DNA of 64,000 bases from Xestospongia bergquistia (Eukaryota > Porifera > Demospongiae > Haplosclerida > Petrosiidae). The translations under genes and the position numbers were made by a program. Shown piece by piece: positions 49,701-59,190 of the stretch. The notes beneath the pieces are model-generated. The model was given only the letters and a program-made list of their open reading frames with translations, was not told the DNA's origin and did not search any database. The stretch's first letter is position 1; the number at the start of each line of letters is the position of its first letter. The stretch is from the NCBI GenBank assembly GCA_963965975.1, contig OZ014411.1, positions 7,689,501 through 7,753,500 of the forward strand, written 5' to 3'.

Positions 49701-50264
49701 ACTTCCAAAGGCTATATATATATGATATGTAAATACAGTAGGAATAATGAATTACTTAAAATTATGACACACATTTAGTAAGCTAATATAAAATTACTAG
49801 TGAAAAAAAACATTATAGTTAACCAGATATTTCAACAGTTTATCAGTACTTTAAAAACAAGAGTTTAGCATTGTTAGTAAACACAATCTACACACTAAGA
49901 TATTAGTGTTAACATATTAAGTATATAAGCAAATTAATTCAGTCAGTGTTATTTGACTTAGTTAATAAGTGAACAAATCAACTAATGATTATAATATTTA
50001 GACCAATGATGACTTTAGTCTCTTGAACAGGATGATCTATACATTATGATTTATATAAACTAGAAAGTCTTCTACTTCAAATAAGATTAGTTCAATTAGA
50101 CTCAATAATAATATTTATTATAACAACATCTTATATAGTAAATAGATATGATATAACACATAACAATGGATAGATAATGTATTAATGGATAAATGATTAA
50201 AGAGTGTTAACTTGGAGTGCCCAGTTACACCTAATTAAGGACGCAAGAAAGTCTAGTAAGATGA
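46743..50264. other. intergenic duplicons
   Basis: No gene is supported over 3.5 kb. 46743-46890 parallels 20164-20320. 46950-47250 resembles 21600-21870. 47260-47750 is a diverged zinc-finger 3' flank. 48755-49960 closely parallels 21880-23110 (see that entry), including the relic finger at 48845-48900. 49990-50260 is the 3' flank of the next gene. GTTGCTATGGTAAT-type motifs lie at 48240-48300 and 49570-49620. Confidence 0.6.
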
Positions 50265-51215
50265 CTACATATAGGGTCTCTCTCCAGTATGAATATGAGA
50301 ATGTCTAATAAGATTACTAGACTGAGTAAACCCTTTCCCACAGTCCATACATATATAAGGTCTCTCTCCAGTGTGAATACGATGATGAGAACTAAGATTG
50401 GGAGAAAGAGCAAAACCTTTCCCACAGTCCTTGCATTTAAAGGGTTTTTCGCCAGTATGAACTCGAGAATGTCGAGTCAAATCACAAGAGGAAATAAACC
50501 CTTTCCCACAGTCTTTACATATATAGGGTCTCTCTCCAGTGTGAATATGAGAATGTTTAATAAGACTACTAGAGTGAGAAAATTCTTTCCCGCAGTCCTT
50601 GCATATAAAGGGTTTTTCTCCAGTATGAATACGAGAATGCTGGGTCAATTGACTAAAGGTAATAAAACCTTTCCCACAGTCTTTACATATAAAAGGTTTT
50701 TCTCCAGTATGGATACGATAATGGGAATTAAGACTAGAAAAAGTAGTAAAACCTTTCCCACAGTCCTTGCATATAAAGGGTTTTTCTCCAGTATGAATAC
50801 GAGAATGCTGGGTCAATCGACTAGAGGTAATAAAACAATTCCCACAGTCTTTACATATAAAAGGTTTTTCTCCAGTATGGATACTGGATACACAACAAGT
50901 AGAATGACTTGATATAGTTGGTACACTTTGTACTTGATAACATACACGACAATGTGTGTTGAGATTAGCTTCTAGACTAAATGTACACTTACAGTCTGGA
51001 CAGTGATAGGGTTTGTCACCAGTATGATGAGAACGGATATGATAAGTCATAATGTTATGATCAGTACTAGTCACGTGATGACACAGAGGACAATGGAGAA
51101 TTCCTTCTTTTGAGGAACAGTGATTGTTGATGAGATGATCAGTTAATACAATTGAATTAGTACATGTCTTCTTACAGTCACGTATAAGACAACACACTTT
51201 AGAACTAGATGACAT
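50265..51215 (-). CDS. C2H2 zinc-finger protein, finger 4 deleted
   Basis: A 316-residue protein from ATG 51215 (MSSSSKVCC). Fingers 1 and 2 are intact. Finger 3 reads HCRVCYQ, where paralogs have HCRVRHQ, so its last histidine is lost. The separate finger 4 is absent: ..SHSTCCVSS joins directly to IHTGEKPF, an in-frame deletion of about 30 codons. Seven array fingers have helices TSSRLTQ, TFSSLNS, TFSQLTQ, HSSSLIK, SSCDLTR, LSPNLSS, QSSNLIR; the first has CGNCF for CGKGF. The frame is otherwise clean, so it may be expressed. The leader and E-box are intact. Confidence 0.84.
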   Translation of the reverse strand: MSSSSKVCCLIRDCKKTCTNSIVLTDHLINNHCSSKEGILHCPLCHHVTSTDHNIMTYHIRSHHTGDKPYHCPDCKCTFSLEANLNTHCRVCYQVQSVPTISSHSTCCVSSIHTGEKPFICKDCGNCFITSSRLTQHSRIHTGEKPFICKDCGKGFTTFSSLNSHYRIHTGEKPFICKDCGKGFITFSQLTQHSRIHTGEKPFICKDCGKEFSHSSSLIKHSHIHTGERPYICKDCGKGFISSCDLTRHSRVHTGEKPFKCKDCGKGFALSPNLSSHHRIHTGERPYICMDCGKGFTQSSNLIRHSHIHTGERPYM

Positions 51216-51370
51216 GTTTAGTTAGGACAACACGTGGTTTATATCCTAATTAATTAGATCCAAACCTATTAAATGAATAATATCATTTTTAGGAAAAAAA
51301 TTTTTTTCTGCATTTGAATTATGTACATGCATATCGTATATTATAAGTTTAAATCTCTCTTTGTTATTAT
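51216..51370 (-). promoter_or_regulatory. zinc-finger proximal promoter, cut by the 51371-54534 block
   Basis: CACGTG at 51231-51236, 15 nt from the ATG, then CCTAATTAATTAGATCC and CCTATTAAATGA. The conserved leader runs to TCTCTCTTTGTTATTAT at 51370 and then stops abruptly; in paralogs it continues with GTGACTGACAGATAG. Confidence 0.55.
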
Positions 51371-51609
51371 AACCATATCTATTTTCATTATGGAATTTCC
51401 AATTTATTAAGATTTTGCGTAATTGTTGTTATTTGTAGTTATTGACATGTGAAAAAGTGAAAAAACTTTGGAAAAAATTTAAGTGAACACAACATTTAAT
51501 TCAAGAAAAGGTATATTTTGGTAAAATAAATGAATATATTCCTAAAATAGTCAGAACTTACTATATACAAAACAATAAAAAAAGGAAATGAATTACAAAT
51601 TACAAATCA

Positions 51610-51830
51610 TTTATCTCTTGAAATTTCAAACAATTGTATTTGAAATTTCAAAACTTTACAAGTCAAGCATTTTGAAATTTCAAGAAAGATCATCTCTATA
51701 CTGTTGAATGCATCTTTAGAAAGTTCAAAATTACAATTCAGTTATATATCGCTTGAAATTTCAAACAATTGCATTTGAAATTTCAAAACTTTACAAGTCA
51801 AGTGTTTTGAAATTTCAAGAAAGTATACTC
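51610..51830. repeat. left array of TTGAAATTTCAA palindromes
   Basis: A roughly 70-bp segment with three palindromes occurs twice (about 51636-51690 and 51755-51825). In each, the third site extends to GAAATTTCAAGAAAG, giving GAA-NN-TTC-NN-GAA, the three-pentamer arrangement of a heat-shock element. Confidence 0.8.
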
Positions 51831-51882
51831 ATGTATGCATCAACAAATCAATAAAGTAAGTATGCTTGTCATGTGATTTTAC

Positions 51883-52930
51883 CTGTCGTATGTCCTTAGT
51901 TCACTATGAGCTTGTAAGCTATCAGGAAGGGCATCGTCAGTTGATGGTATTAGGTTTATATCCTTTATCAACTCTACAATGTCTGATAAAGGCCATGAAG
52001 ATTCTGTAAATAAATGAATGAGTATTGAAATAATCCAGCAGCCATCATTGTTTTCCTTCCTTATTTATTTAGCTGTTGAAAGTAGTTGTGGTAGCTGAGT
52101 ATATCGATGACACTGACATGGTGAATGTATTGGCGACAGTGAGAGGCACAACCATCCATCTTTTGTACTTCAAAAGAATTCCATGGTCTCAGCGACGAAC
52201 AATCTAAATTGTATCAAAAAAAATATTGTTGTTAATTAATAACTCAACTAGTAACAAGCTGTCAACATCATCACTACTAAAGCAGTCACTTTTTGAGGGT
52301 TTCTTTGCCATAGGTTCTTCTATAATTTCTATTATTTATTGTTGCATTTACAATTATACATAATACCTTCCATTGAAAAGGTTACACGTCACTTAAGATG
52401 ACTAACATTGATACTTCTAGATCTTGACGAAGAAATGTATTCTGGCATATTAACTACATCATTAGCTTTCAGTGGAGTAGAATGAATTGGTTGCAGAGAC
52501 AGATCAACAGCTTGAGGTGGGTAAAACAGCTCAGGACTGAACACAGAAATGTATTCTGGCATATTAACTACATCTTAGCTTTCAGTGGAGTAGAATGAAT
52601 TGGTTGCAGAGACAGATCAACAAGTTGAGGTGGGTAAAACAGCTCAGGACTGAACACAGAAATGTATTCTGGCACATCATTAGCTTTCAGTGGAGTAGAA
52701 TGAGTTGGTTGCAGAGACAGATCAACAGGTTGAGGTGGGTAAAAAAGTTCAGGACTGAACACAGAACTACTAGTACATTTGTCAAATGGAACTATCACTA
52801 CTGAATTATCAGTATCTTCTTCATTTCGATGGAAGTCAACAACTAGAACAGAAGAATCATCAGCAGGACTACCATAAGGAATCCTCAGCACAATTAAATT
52901 GTACTACCAATGAACACGACTCATCAAACA
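51883..52930 (-). CDS. putative multi-exon gene, unidentified
   Basis: Exon-like segments on the minus strand. (a) 52891-52568 is an open frame (..VVDFHRNEEDTDNSVV.. then VFSPELFYPPQPVDLSL repeats). (b) Around 52330-52250 it reads MAKKPSKSDCFSSDDVDSLL. (c) 52207-52061, after a tag acceptor, it reads PWNSFEVQKMDGCASHC.. to a stop. (d) 52003-51883 has a clean acceptor tttacag and donor CAG/GTAAAA and reads SSWPLSDIVELIKDIN... The exon order cannot be joined without ambiguity. Tandem unit 2 has a 1-base deletion that breaks the frame, so the gene may be decayed. Composition is more coding-like than its surroundings. I recognise no family. Confidence 0.35.
52432..52763 (-). repeat. three tandem coding repeats (114, 113 and 105 bp)
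   Basis: Units start at 52432, 52546 and 52659 (GAAATGTATTCTGGCA). Translated on the minus strand they give FSPELFYPPQ then VDLSLQP and HSTPLKA. Lengths of 114 and 105 bp are multiples of three; the middle one is one base short (ACATCTTAGC for ACATCATTAGC). This suggests a protein repeat that was under frame constraint until recently. Confidence 0.8.
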
Positions 52931-53105
52931 TACTTTTGACGCCTATGCGCATGTGTGTAAATGTTAGTCACACCCACTCGAACACGTTTTCATGGATGTT
53001 GAAATAGAGCATGCCCAGTAAGTAATTTAAAGTGTCGAAGTGATTATATTTTGAAGTTTGAAGACGCAGTACTATCTCAACTGATTTGAATAGTTTTAAT
53101 TGTAG

Positions 53106-53494
53106 GACGTTATCCAAACAGTGGTGCTAGGAAGAGACAAGCGGCTTTATTTGTGGAAGGTAGATGGATGGATGTGTGGTGTAGGTAAAGACAAGGTCAA
53201 GGTTATCGGTCCTATTATTGACGTTCGAATTCATCATCAAAATTCAGGGAAATATATTGTGGTACGTGTTCTTATAGATTACATTTGCTATCACAATTAT
53301 CTACTGTCTTTTAGTTTCAAAGCACACAATCGTCCCCACAGCCCCAGGCTCTTAATTTGGAGTATTTTGACACCTTGCAAAACGAAATAACTAAGACGTT
53401 AGATGGTATTGACTCAGAAGAAGCATTTATTACTGTATGGAAAGAAAATATCAAGCTTCTTTTATCTGATGATGTACTTACTTTCAGAAATTGA
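53106..53494 (+). CDS. putative two-exon gene 3' part, unidentified
   Basis: Exon 53106-53261 (acceptor ..aattgtag before GACGTT) reads ..GRDKRLYLWKVDGWMCGVG.. and ..IGPIIDVRIHHQNSGKYIV, with donor GTG/GTACGT. A 53-bp intron (53262-53314, ending tcttttag) is followed by exon 53315-53494 in the same phase (FQSTQSSPQPQALNLEYF.. to VLTFRN-stop). Both splice sites and phase agree, which supports a real gene. The upstream exon is uncertain: an ATG near 52990 (MDVEIEHA) with donor CA/GTAAGT is close but out of phase. No family recognised. It is transcribed away from the unidentified gene on the other strand, so the two could share a promoter at 52930-52990. Confidence 0.45.
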
Positions 53495-53979
53495 ATAATA
53501 CTACTGCTCAAGACATGTAAGAAGAAGTTAAATGCACATTTCAGTCTATCCCACAATAAAAATCAAGAATAATTGTATTATTGTAATTATGTTAACATAA
53601 GATTATTCATCTATTATAAACTCGTCCAGAAGATCTATATCTGAAATATCTGAGAATGATGCTTTGTTGAACACTCCAGCTCAAAGTAATAATACACAAC
53701 AAAGAAGTGACTTTCTTTGTAGGTTTGTCTAGGTCACCCATCCCTCCATCTATATTAATACCATCTCAAGGTATGAGCAAATGATTAGCAACAACACAAA
53801 TAAGCAATAGAGTACATATTATAATGATTTGTAAGTTTTAAAATAATAGCAGCAATTAATTATGTGGTATATTCATGTACTATGTTGTAGATATAGATTG
53901 GTATTGGTACATCTGTACATAATATCTTGAACTTTTGAAGTATGTCTTTTTGTAATAGATATAGTGCTATGTTGTACAT

Positions 53980-54290
53980 TATATTTTGAAATTTCAAAAA
54001 GTGGGCATGTGCTTATACAATAGATACTATAACATTGTGTAAAATATCTTGAAATTTCAAAGAAAAAATGGGTATGGACTTACACAATAGATAATATTAT
54101 AATACTATATTGTAGATTATATATCTTGAAATTTCAAAGAAAAAAATGGGTATGTGCTTACACAATAGATAATATTATTTGTACATTATATTTATATTGA
54201 AATTTCAAAGTAAAAATGTGCATGTGCTTACACAATAGATAATATTATAGTGCTATATTGTATCTCTTGAAATTTCAAAGAAAACTTAGT
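53980..54290. repeat. right array of TTGAAATTTCAA palindromes
   Basis: About four tandem units of 70-75 bp, each with a GTGCTTACACAATAGATAATATTAT-like half and a CTTGAAATTTCAAAG palindrome. The units are diverged, and the outermost palindromes are the most altered. Confidence 0.8.
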
Positions 54291-54534
54291 ATGTAGTTGA
54301 CTGTTCTTTATCTTTATCATCTCTAGGATTTACACTGAACTTCACAAACACCAACAGTTACTCCAATCATCATAACAATTTACAAAATTAATATATTATA
54401 ATTATATCATTATATAATATAATAATATTAGCCTATTTTAATGATAAACACTTAACAATTCATCAAAGAAAATTGACTCTTGACACAGATACAGAAACTA
54501 AAATGGAATTAGAAATTCCACAATGGAAATGGTT

Positions 54535-54914
54535 AAGAGTTTAGCATTGTTAATAAACACAATCTACACACTAAGATATTAGTGTTAACATATTAAGTAT
54601 ATAAGCAAATTAATTCATTCAGTGTTATTTGACTTAGTTAATAAGTGAACACATCAACTAATGATTATAATATTTGGACCAATGATGACTTTAGTCTCTT
54701 GAACAGGATGATCTATACATTATGATTTATATAAACTAGAAAGTCTTCTACTTCAGATAAGATTATATTTTTTATAGACTCAATAATAATATTTATTATA
54801 ATAACATATGACAATGGATAGATACTGTATTAATAGATAAATGATGATTAAAGAGTGTTAACTTGAAGTGTCCAGTTACACCTAATTATGGACACAAGAA
54901 GACTAGTAAGATGA
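54535..54914. other. zinc-finger 3' flank
   Basis: Ordinary 3' flank of the following minus-strand gene, nearly identical to 49855-50260, with a deletion near 54765. No gene. Confidence 0.6.
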
Positions 54915-56441
54915 CTACATATAGGGTCTCTCTCCAGTATGAATACGAGAATGTTTAATAAGACTACTAGAGTGAGAAAATTCTTTCCCGCAGTCCTTGT
55001 ATATAAAGGGTTTTTCTCCAGTATGAATACGAGAATGCCTGGTCAAATGACTTGAGGTAATAAAACCTTTCCCACAGTCTTTACATATAAAAGGTTTTTC
55101 TCCAGTATGGATACGATAATGGGAATTACGACTACTAGAAGTAGTAAAACCTTTCCCACAGTCCTTGCATATAAAAGGTTTTTCTCCAGTATGAATACGA
55201 GAATGCCGGGTCAATTGACTAGAGGTAATAAAACCTTTACCACAGTTTTTACATATAAAAAGTTTTTCTCCAGTATGGATACGATAATGGGAATTAAGAC
55301 TACCATAGTGAGAAAATTCTTTCCCGCAGTCCTTGCATATAAAGGGTTTTTCTCCAGTATGAATACGAGAATGCTGGATCAATTTACTAGAGGAAATAAA
55401 ACCTTTCCCACAGTCTTTACATATAAAAGGTTTTTCTCCAGTATGGATACGATAATGGGAATTAAGACTACCAGAAGTAGTAAAACCTTTCCCACAGTCT
55501 TTGCATAAAAAAGGTTTTTCTCCAGTATGAATACGAGAATGCTGGGTCAATCGACTAGAGGTAATAAAACCTTTCCCACAGTCTTTACATATAAAAGGTT
55601 TTTCTCCAGTATGGATACGATAATGGGAATTAAGACTACCAGAAGTAGTAAAACCTTTCCCACAGTCCTTGCATTTAAAGGGTTTGTCTCCTGTATGAAC
55701 ACGAGAATGTGTAATCAAATCACTAGAGGTAATAAACCCTTTCCCACAGTCCTTACATATATAGGGTCTCTCTCCAGTGTGAATACGAGAATGTGTAATA
55801 AGATTACCAGAGTGAGCAAACCCTTTCCCACAGTCCTTACATATAAACTTTTTTTCTCCAGTATGAATACGAGAATGATCGATCAACTTCGAAGAGGTAA
55901 CAAACCTTTTCCCACAGTCCTTACATATATAGGGTCTCTCTCCAGTGTGTATATAGCGGTGAATACGAAGAGTATCAGAACGAGCAAAACCTTTCCCACA
56001 TTCCGTACATATAAAAGGTTTTTCTCCAGTATGAGTACGAGAATGAGATAGTAATTGACTATAACATGAGAATTTCTTTCCACATGTAGTACATGTGCAA
56101 TTTTTAGAATTGGACACAACACAAGTAGAACAATTTGATATAGTTGGGATACTTTGTACTTGATGACGTACACGACAATGTGTGTTGAGATTAGCTTGTA
56201 GACTAAATGTACACTTACAGTCTGGACAGTGATAGGGTTTGTCACCAGTGTGATGAGAACGGATATGATAAGTCATAATGTTATGATCAGTACTAGTCAC
56301 GTGATGACACAGAGGACAATGGAGAATTCCTCCTTTTGAGGAACAGTGATTGTTGAGGAGATGATCAGTTAATACAGTTGAGTTAGTACATGTCTTCTTA
56401 CAGTCACGTATAAGACAACACACATTAGAACTAGACGACAT
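54915..56441 (-). CDS. C2H2 zinc-finger protein, 17 fingers (largest of the cluster)
   Basis: A 508-residue protein from ATG 56441 (MSSSSNVCC) with an intact E-box leader. Fingers 1-4 are complete. Thirteen array fingers have helices RSDTLRI, TSSKLID, HSGNLIT, TSSDLIT, TSGSLNS, TSSRLTQ, TSGSLNS, SSSKLIQ, HYGSLNS, TSSQLTR, TSSSRNS, TSSHLTR, HSSSLIK. The C-terminal half alternates a xxGSLNS-type finger with a xSSxLTx-type finger, so it grew by duplication of a two-finger, 168-bp unit. Two weak fingers: TSSSRNS has Arg at the helix position normally held by Leu, and the last finger has FIYKDC, where the first cysteine became tyrosine. Linkers are mostly TGEKPF. The frame is clean. Confidence 0.88.
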   Translation of the reverse strand: MSSSSNVCCLIRDCKKTCTNSTVLTDHLLNNHCSSKGGILHCPLCHHVTSTDHNIMTYHIRSHHTGDKPYHCPDCKCTFSLQANLNTHCRVRHQVQSIPTISNCSTCVVSNSKNCTCTTCGKKFSCYSQLLSHSRTHTGEKPFICTECGKGFARSDTLRIHRYIHTGERPYICKDCGKRFVTSSKLIDHSRIHTGEKKFICKDCGKGFAHSGNLITHSRIHTGERPYICKDCGKGFITSSDLITHSRVHTGDKPFKCKDCGKGFTTSGSLNSHYRIHTGEKPFICKDCGKGFITSSRLTQHSRIHTGEKPFLCKDCGKGFTTSGSLNSHYRIHTGEKPFICKDCGKGFISSSKLIQHSRIHTGEKPFICKDCGKEFSHYGSLNSHYRIHTGEKLFICKNCGKGFITSSQLTRHSRIHTGEKPFICKDCGKGFTTSSSRNSHYRIHTGEKPFICKDCGKGFITSSHLTRHSRIHTGEKPFIYKDCGKEFSHSSSLIKHSRIHTGERPYM

Positions 56442-56560
56442 GTTTAGTTAGGACAACACGTGTTTATAGATCCAATTAATTAGATCCAAACCTATTAAAT
56501 GAATAATATTATTTTTAGGAAACTTGTCTGCATGTCGAATTATGTACATGCATATCGTGA
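56442..56560 (-). promoter_or_regulatory. zinc-finger proximal promoter
   Basis: CACGTG at 56457-56462, 15 nt from the ATG, then TTTATAGATCCAATTAATTAGATCCAAACC and CTATTAAATGAATAATATT. Confidence 0.5.
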
Positions 56561-57087
56561 CGTATATTATAAGTTTAAATCTCTCTTTGTTATTTTGGTG
56601 ACTGACAGATAGATAGAGAAAATAATGAGAAGATTAAGCGAAGAGAAGCAGAAAGAAGTTACATTTCACTGTATTGTGAGTACAATCCTAAAACAAAATC
56701 ATTATTTTCTATCTAGTGTTAACTGAAAATCTTTTATCTCATACAACTGCTGCCACAAAACATGATGGACATGATTTAGGGGGATGTCCACATTGCCATT
56801 CCTAATTTGGGCTTGTTTGAGATGCTAGCTAAGACATCCTTATATTTAATGATTTTTTTACGAGATTGTATTTACTTGTTACATAATATAAAAGGGATGT
56901 ACACATATCTGTGGTAATCCCATGAACTACACATTCTTGCCAGAAGGTTGTGGATGGAAAAAATTGGTAATACATCAGTAAATTCACTGACCTCTAAGCC
57001 TAACACTAAACATAACCACATAATAATGGGAGTTTGTAAACAATGGACAGCACTACTGGACTGCAATGATTTTCAGTTATAATTATT

Positions 57088-57785
57088 ATTGCGACTGAAC
57101 ACATGATGAAACAGAGGAAAAATAATAAGGTTAATACAAAGGACTATAATAATAAGAACATTGATTGAACTGAAAAATTATCAAAGAGCTCTACAATTTA
57201 TAATGTTACACATATAAATGTTTCACAGGAAGTTAACAAAAAGGCCTAACAGAAATAATCTGTACAGTTTACCACACTCTCCCCCACAGAGCTAAGAATC
57301 ATGTGGACCAAATCTGTCTACAGCTCTATGGACTCGAGATGAACGACGTACTGGTTGAGGTTGAGCAGGTGGAGAGTTGGTAGGTAAAGTGCTTGTAGGA
57401 GTAAATGTGATATTACTATCAATAGATGATGGAAAAGTATTATCCAAATCATTATCAGTAACAGTATCTTCATTTACATTTAAATGTCCATAACCTGTAC
57501 GCAACTGACGTAAAATCAAGTTTGATGATGTTTTAACTTTAAATTATAAGAAACTGGACCTGCAACTTGATCTATTTCAGCATCCAATCAAAAATTGTTC
57601 CATGATACTTGCAAGCAAAAACTTTGTCACCAACACTGAAAGTGCGGGGAGGTTTTCTTGATGAACTAGAAGTTAGTTTAGTAGTCACTTTACGAGATAT
57701 ATACATCAGGATGCATCAAATCCAATGTTGTTCATAACTTCCTTCCCATCAGAAGTTCTGCAGGTAACAGTTCAGTAGTGGAATA
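57088..57785 (-). mobile_element. decayed gypsy 3' end, copy 3
   Basis: LTR at 57088-57276. The minus-strand tail (..RYGHLN.. or GYGHLNVNEDTVTDND, Pro-rich, HRAVDRFGPHDS) is open at 57519-57292. The integrase C-terminal region upstream has stops. It shares its defects and flanks with copy 2. Confidence 0.82.
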
Positions 57786-58019
57786 AAAGTATTCTGACAT
57801 GGCAAACTAAACACCACACTCCATGCAACTATTACTGATAAATAATAGTTTCCAACAAACAATTATACTTAACACATTTATAGACTACTGTGTCTACCTT
57901 GAGACTTAACAATACTTTGTCATCAACTTCTTTTATTCATTGTCTACACAGAGAATGTCGAGGGTTAATAATTGTATAATATTTATGATGATATTTACAA
58001 GATATTTGTTACTTTCATT

Positions 58020-58210
58020 TAATAGGTATATTTCTAATTAATTATTGTCATATAACACTAAGGATTGTCTTGTATGTGGTTATAAGAAGACATATATATA
58101 CTAACTCAACTGTATTAATTGATCATCTTCTAAACAACCACTCTAATAAAGAAGATACTCTGCACTGTCCTTTGTGTCATTATGTAACTAGTACTAATCA
58201 TAACATTATG
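58020..58210 (+). pseudogene. ancient zinc-finger N-terminal fragment, second copy
   Basis: Same decayed finger 1-2 segment as at 41640-41822, ending in the same MAY-stop, inside the segmental duplicate. Confidence 0.72.
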
Positions 58211-58711
58211 GCTTATTAACCTTGCTGTGAGGGGCGCATAGCAAGGGTTACTGTAGTCTGTCAGTGTGTGTGTGTGTGTGTCTGTTACTGTCAATGTTGC
58301 TATGATATTATATACTGTATATTGATGCTATAGTAATGTTGCTTTATTTGTTATGATAATTTGTTACCATTACTATGTAATACTCTTGTTATATAAATAC
58401 AATAGGAATAATCTGTTTCTTAACATTATGACATACATTTAAGTGAGGTAATATGTAATTACTTGTGGAGATAAGCATTATAGTTAACCAGATATTTCAA
58501 TAGCTCATTATATAACCATTTTTGTCAGTGTAACATTTATTAGGTAAGAGCTAGTAGTTTAAAAACAGAGTGCAGTATTGTTAGGAAACACAATCTACAT
58601 ATCAAGATATTATTAGTGTTAACATCTTAAGTATACAAGCAAATTGTACTATTGTATCAAGTGTCAATTCATTCAGTCTCACTTGACATTATCAACAAAT
58701 GAGTACATCAA

Positions 58712-59190
58712 CTTTTGATAGGCAGTTTAACTCCATCACTTTTATCCTGTCTGAAGTATATCTTTTCATACAAACTTTTAGAAAGTCCAAAGTCTGAAAC
58801 TTAATAATACCTTGATGGTCAATGTAAGTTCATTTACAGATTCAGTGATCATTTATACTGTATCTAAATACACTAATATGCTACGTGTACCAAAGAATAG
58901 ATCTCCATTCACCAATACCTAATAGTCAGATTGACCGTCAATCCTATATTAAGAACATTTGTAATGACCAAACAAAAGTGACTATTAGGTATTGGTGAAT
59001 GGAGATCTATTCTAATTTGGTACACGTAGCATATTAGTGTATTTAGATACAGTATAAATGATCACTGAATCTGTAAATGAACTTACATGCAATTTCCTGC
59101 TGTTAAATCTCTATGTAGAAGGTTCTGTTCGCAATATATGCCATACCTTTAGCTATTTGTATACACATGGACAATAGTTGAATTTCAATT
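58712..59190 (-). pseudogene. receptor tyrosine kinase domain, decayed copy C
   Basis: Catalytic-loop exon at about 59190-59091 (QIAKGM.. then LLHRDLTA.NCM, with a 1-base loss in YIA-EQ and the R of RNC changed to G). The DFG exon at 58817-58712 (SDFGLSKSLYEKIYFRQDK) also has a 1-base loss before VSDFG. It is cut at VKLPI, where the segmental duplicate begins. The intron between them contains an inverted duplication (58824-59086). Not a functional kinase. Confidence 0.8.
58824..59086. repeat. inverted duplication inside an RTK intron
   Basis: Left arm 58824-58927 and right arm 58979-59086 are near-perfect reverse complements (GTAAGTTCATTTACAGATTC at the outer left). They differ by a 3-base indel and a few changes, with about 51 bp between them. 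Copies A and B have only the right-arm orientation, so the left arm is a secondary inverted copy. It also duplicates the exon-proximal GTAAGTT splice donor sequence. Confidence 0.88.

Larger units (their letters stand above)
51371..54534. mobile_element. 3.2-kb foreign block with palindrome-rich ends and gene-like core (possible element)
   Basis: It interrupts the zinc-finger duplicon: left neighbour TTGTTATTAT and right neighbour AAGAGTTTAGCATTG are both ordinary unit sequence (compare 49855). The ends match imperfectly as inverted repeats: AACCATATCTATTTTC on the left against AACCATTTCCATTGTG read from the right, both followed by GGAATTTC. Subterminal arrays of TTGAAATTTCAA lie at both ends (six copies at 51635-51820, five at 53985-54280). 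Between them are two divergent gene-like units. No transposase motif and no convincing target duplication were found, so mobility is an inference. Confidence 0.45.
56561..58711. repeat. large segmental duplicate of 40060-42360
   Basis: From about 56660 to 58710 the order and sequence match 40060-42360: gypsy LTR flank, LTR, integrase tail, dispersed repeat, decayed zinc-finger N-terminus, GT tract, and the start of the 3' flank. Differences include a deletion of about 170 bp near 57790 and a short GT tract. Beyond 58711 the two diverge, here into an RTK fragment. Confidence 0.85.

Noticed and set aside
52595..52804. Plus-strand frame rich in NWLQRQINRLRWVK repeats
   Set aside because: Antisense to the tandem FSPELFYPPQ repeats. 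The minus strand is preferred because of the repeat lengths in codons and neighbouring splice sites, though this is not certain.
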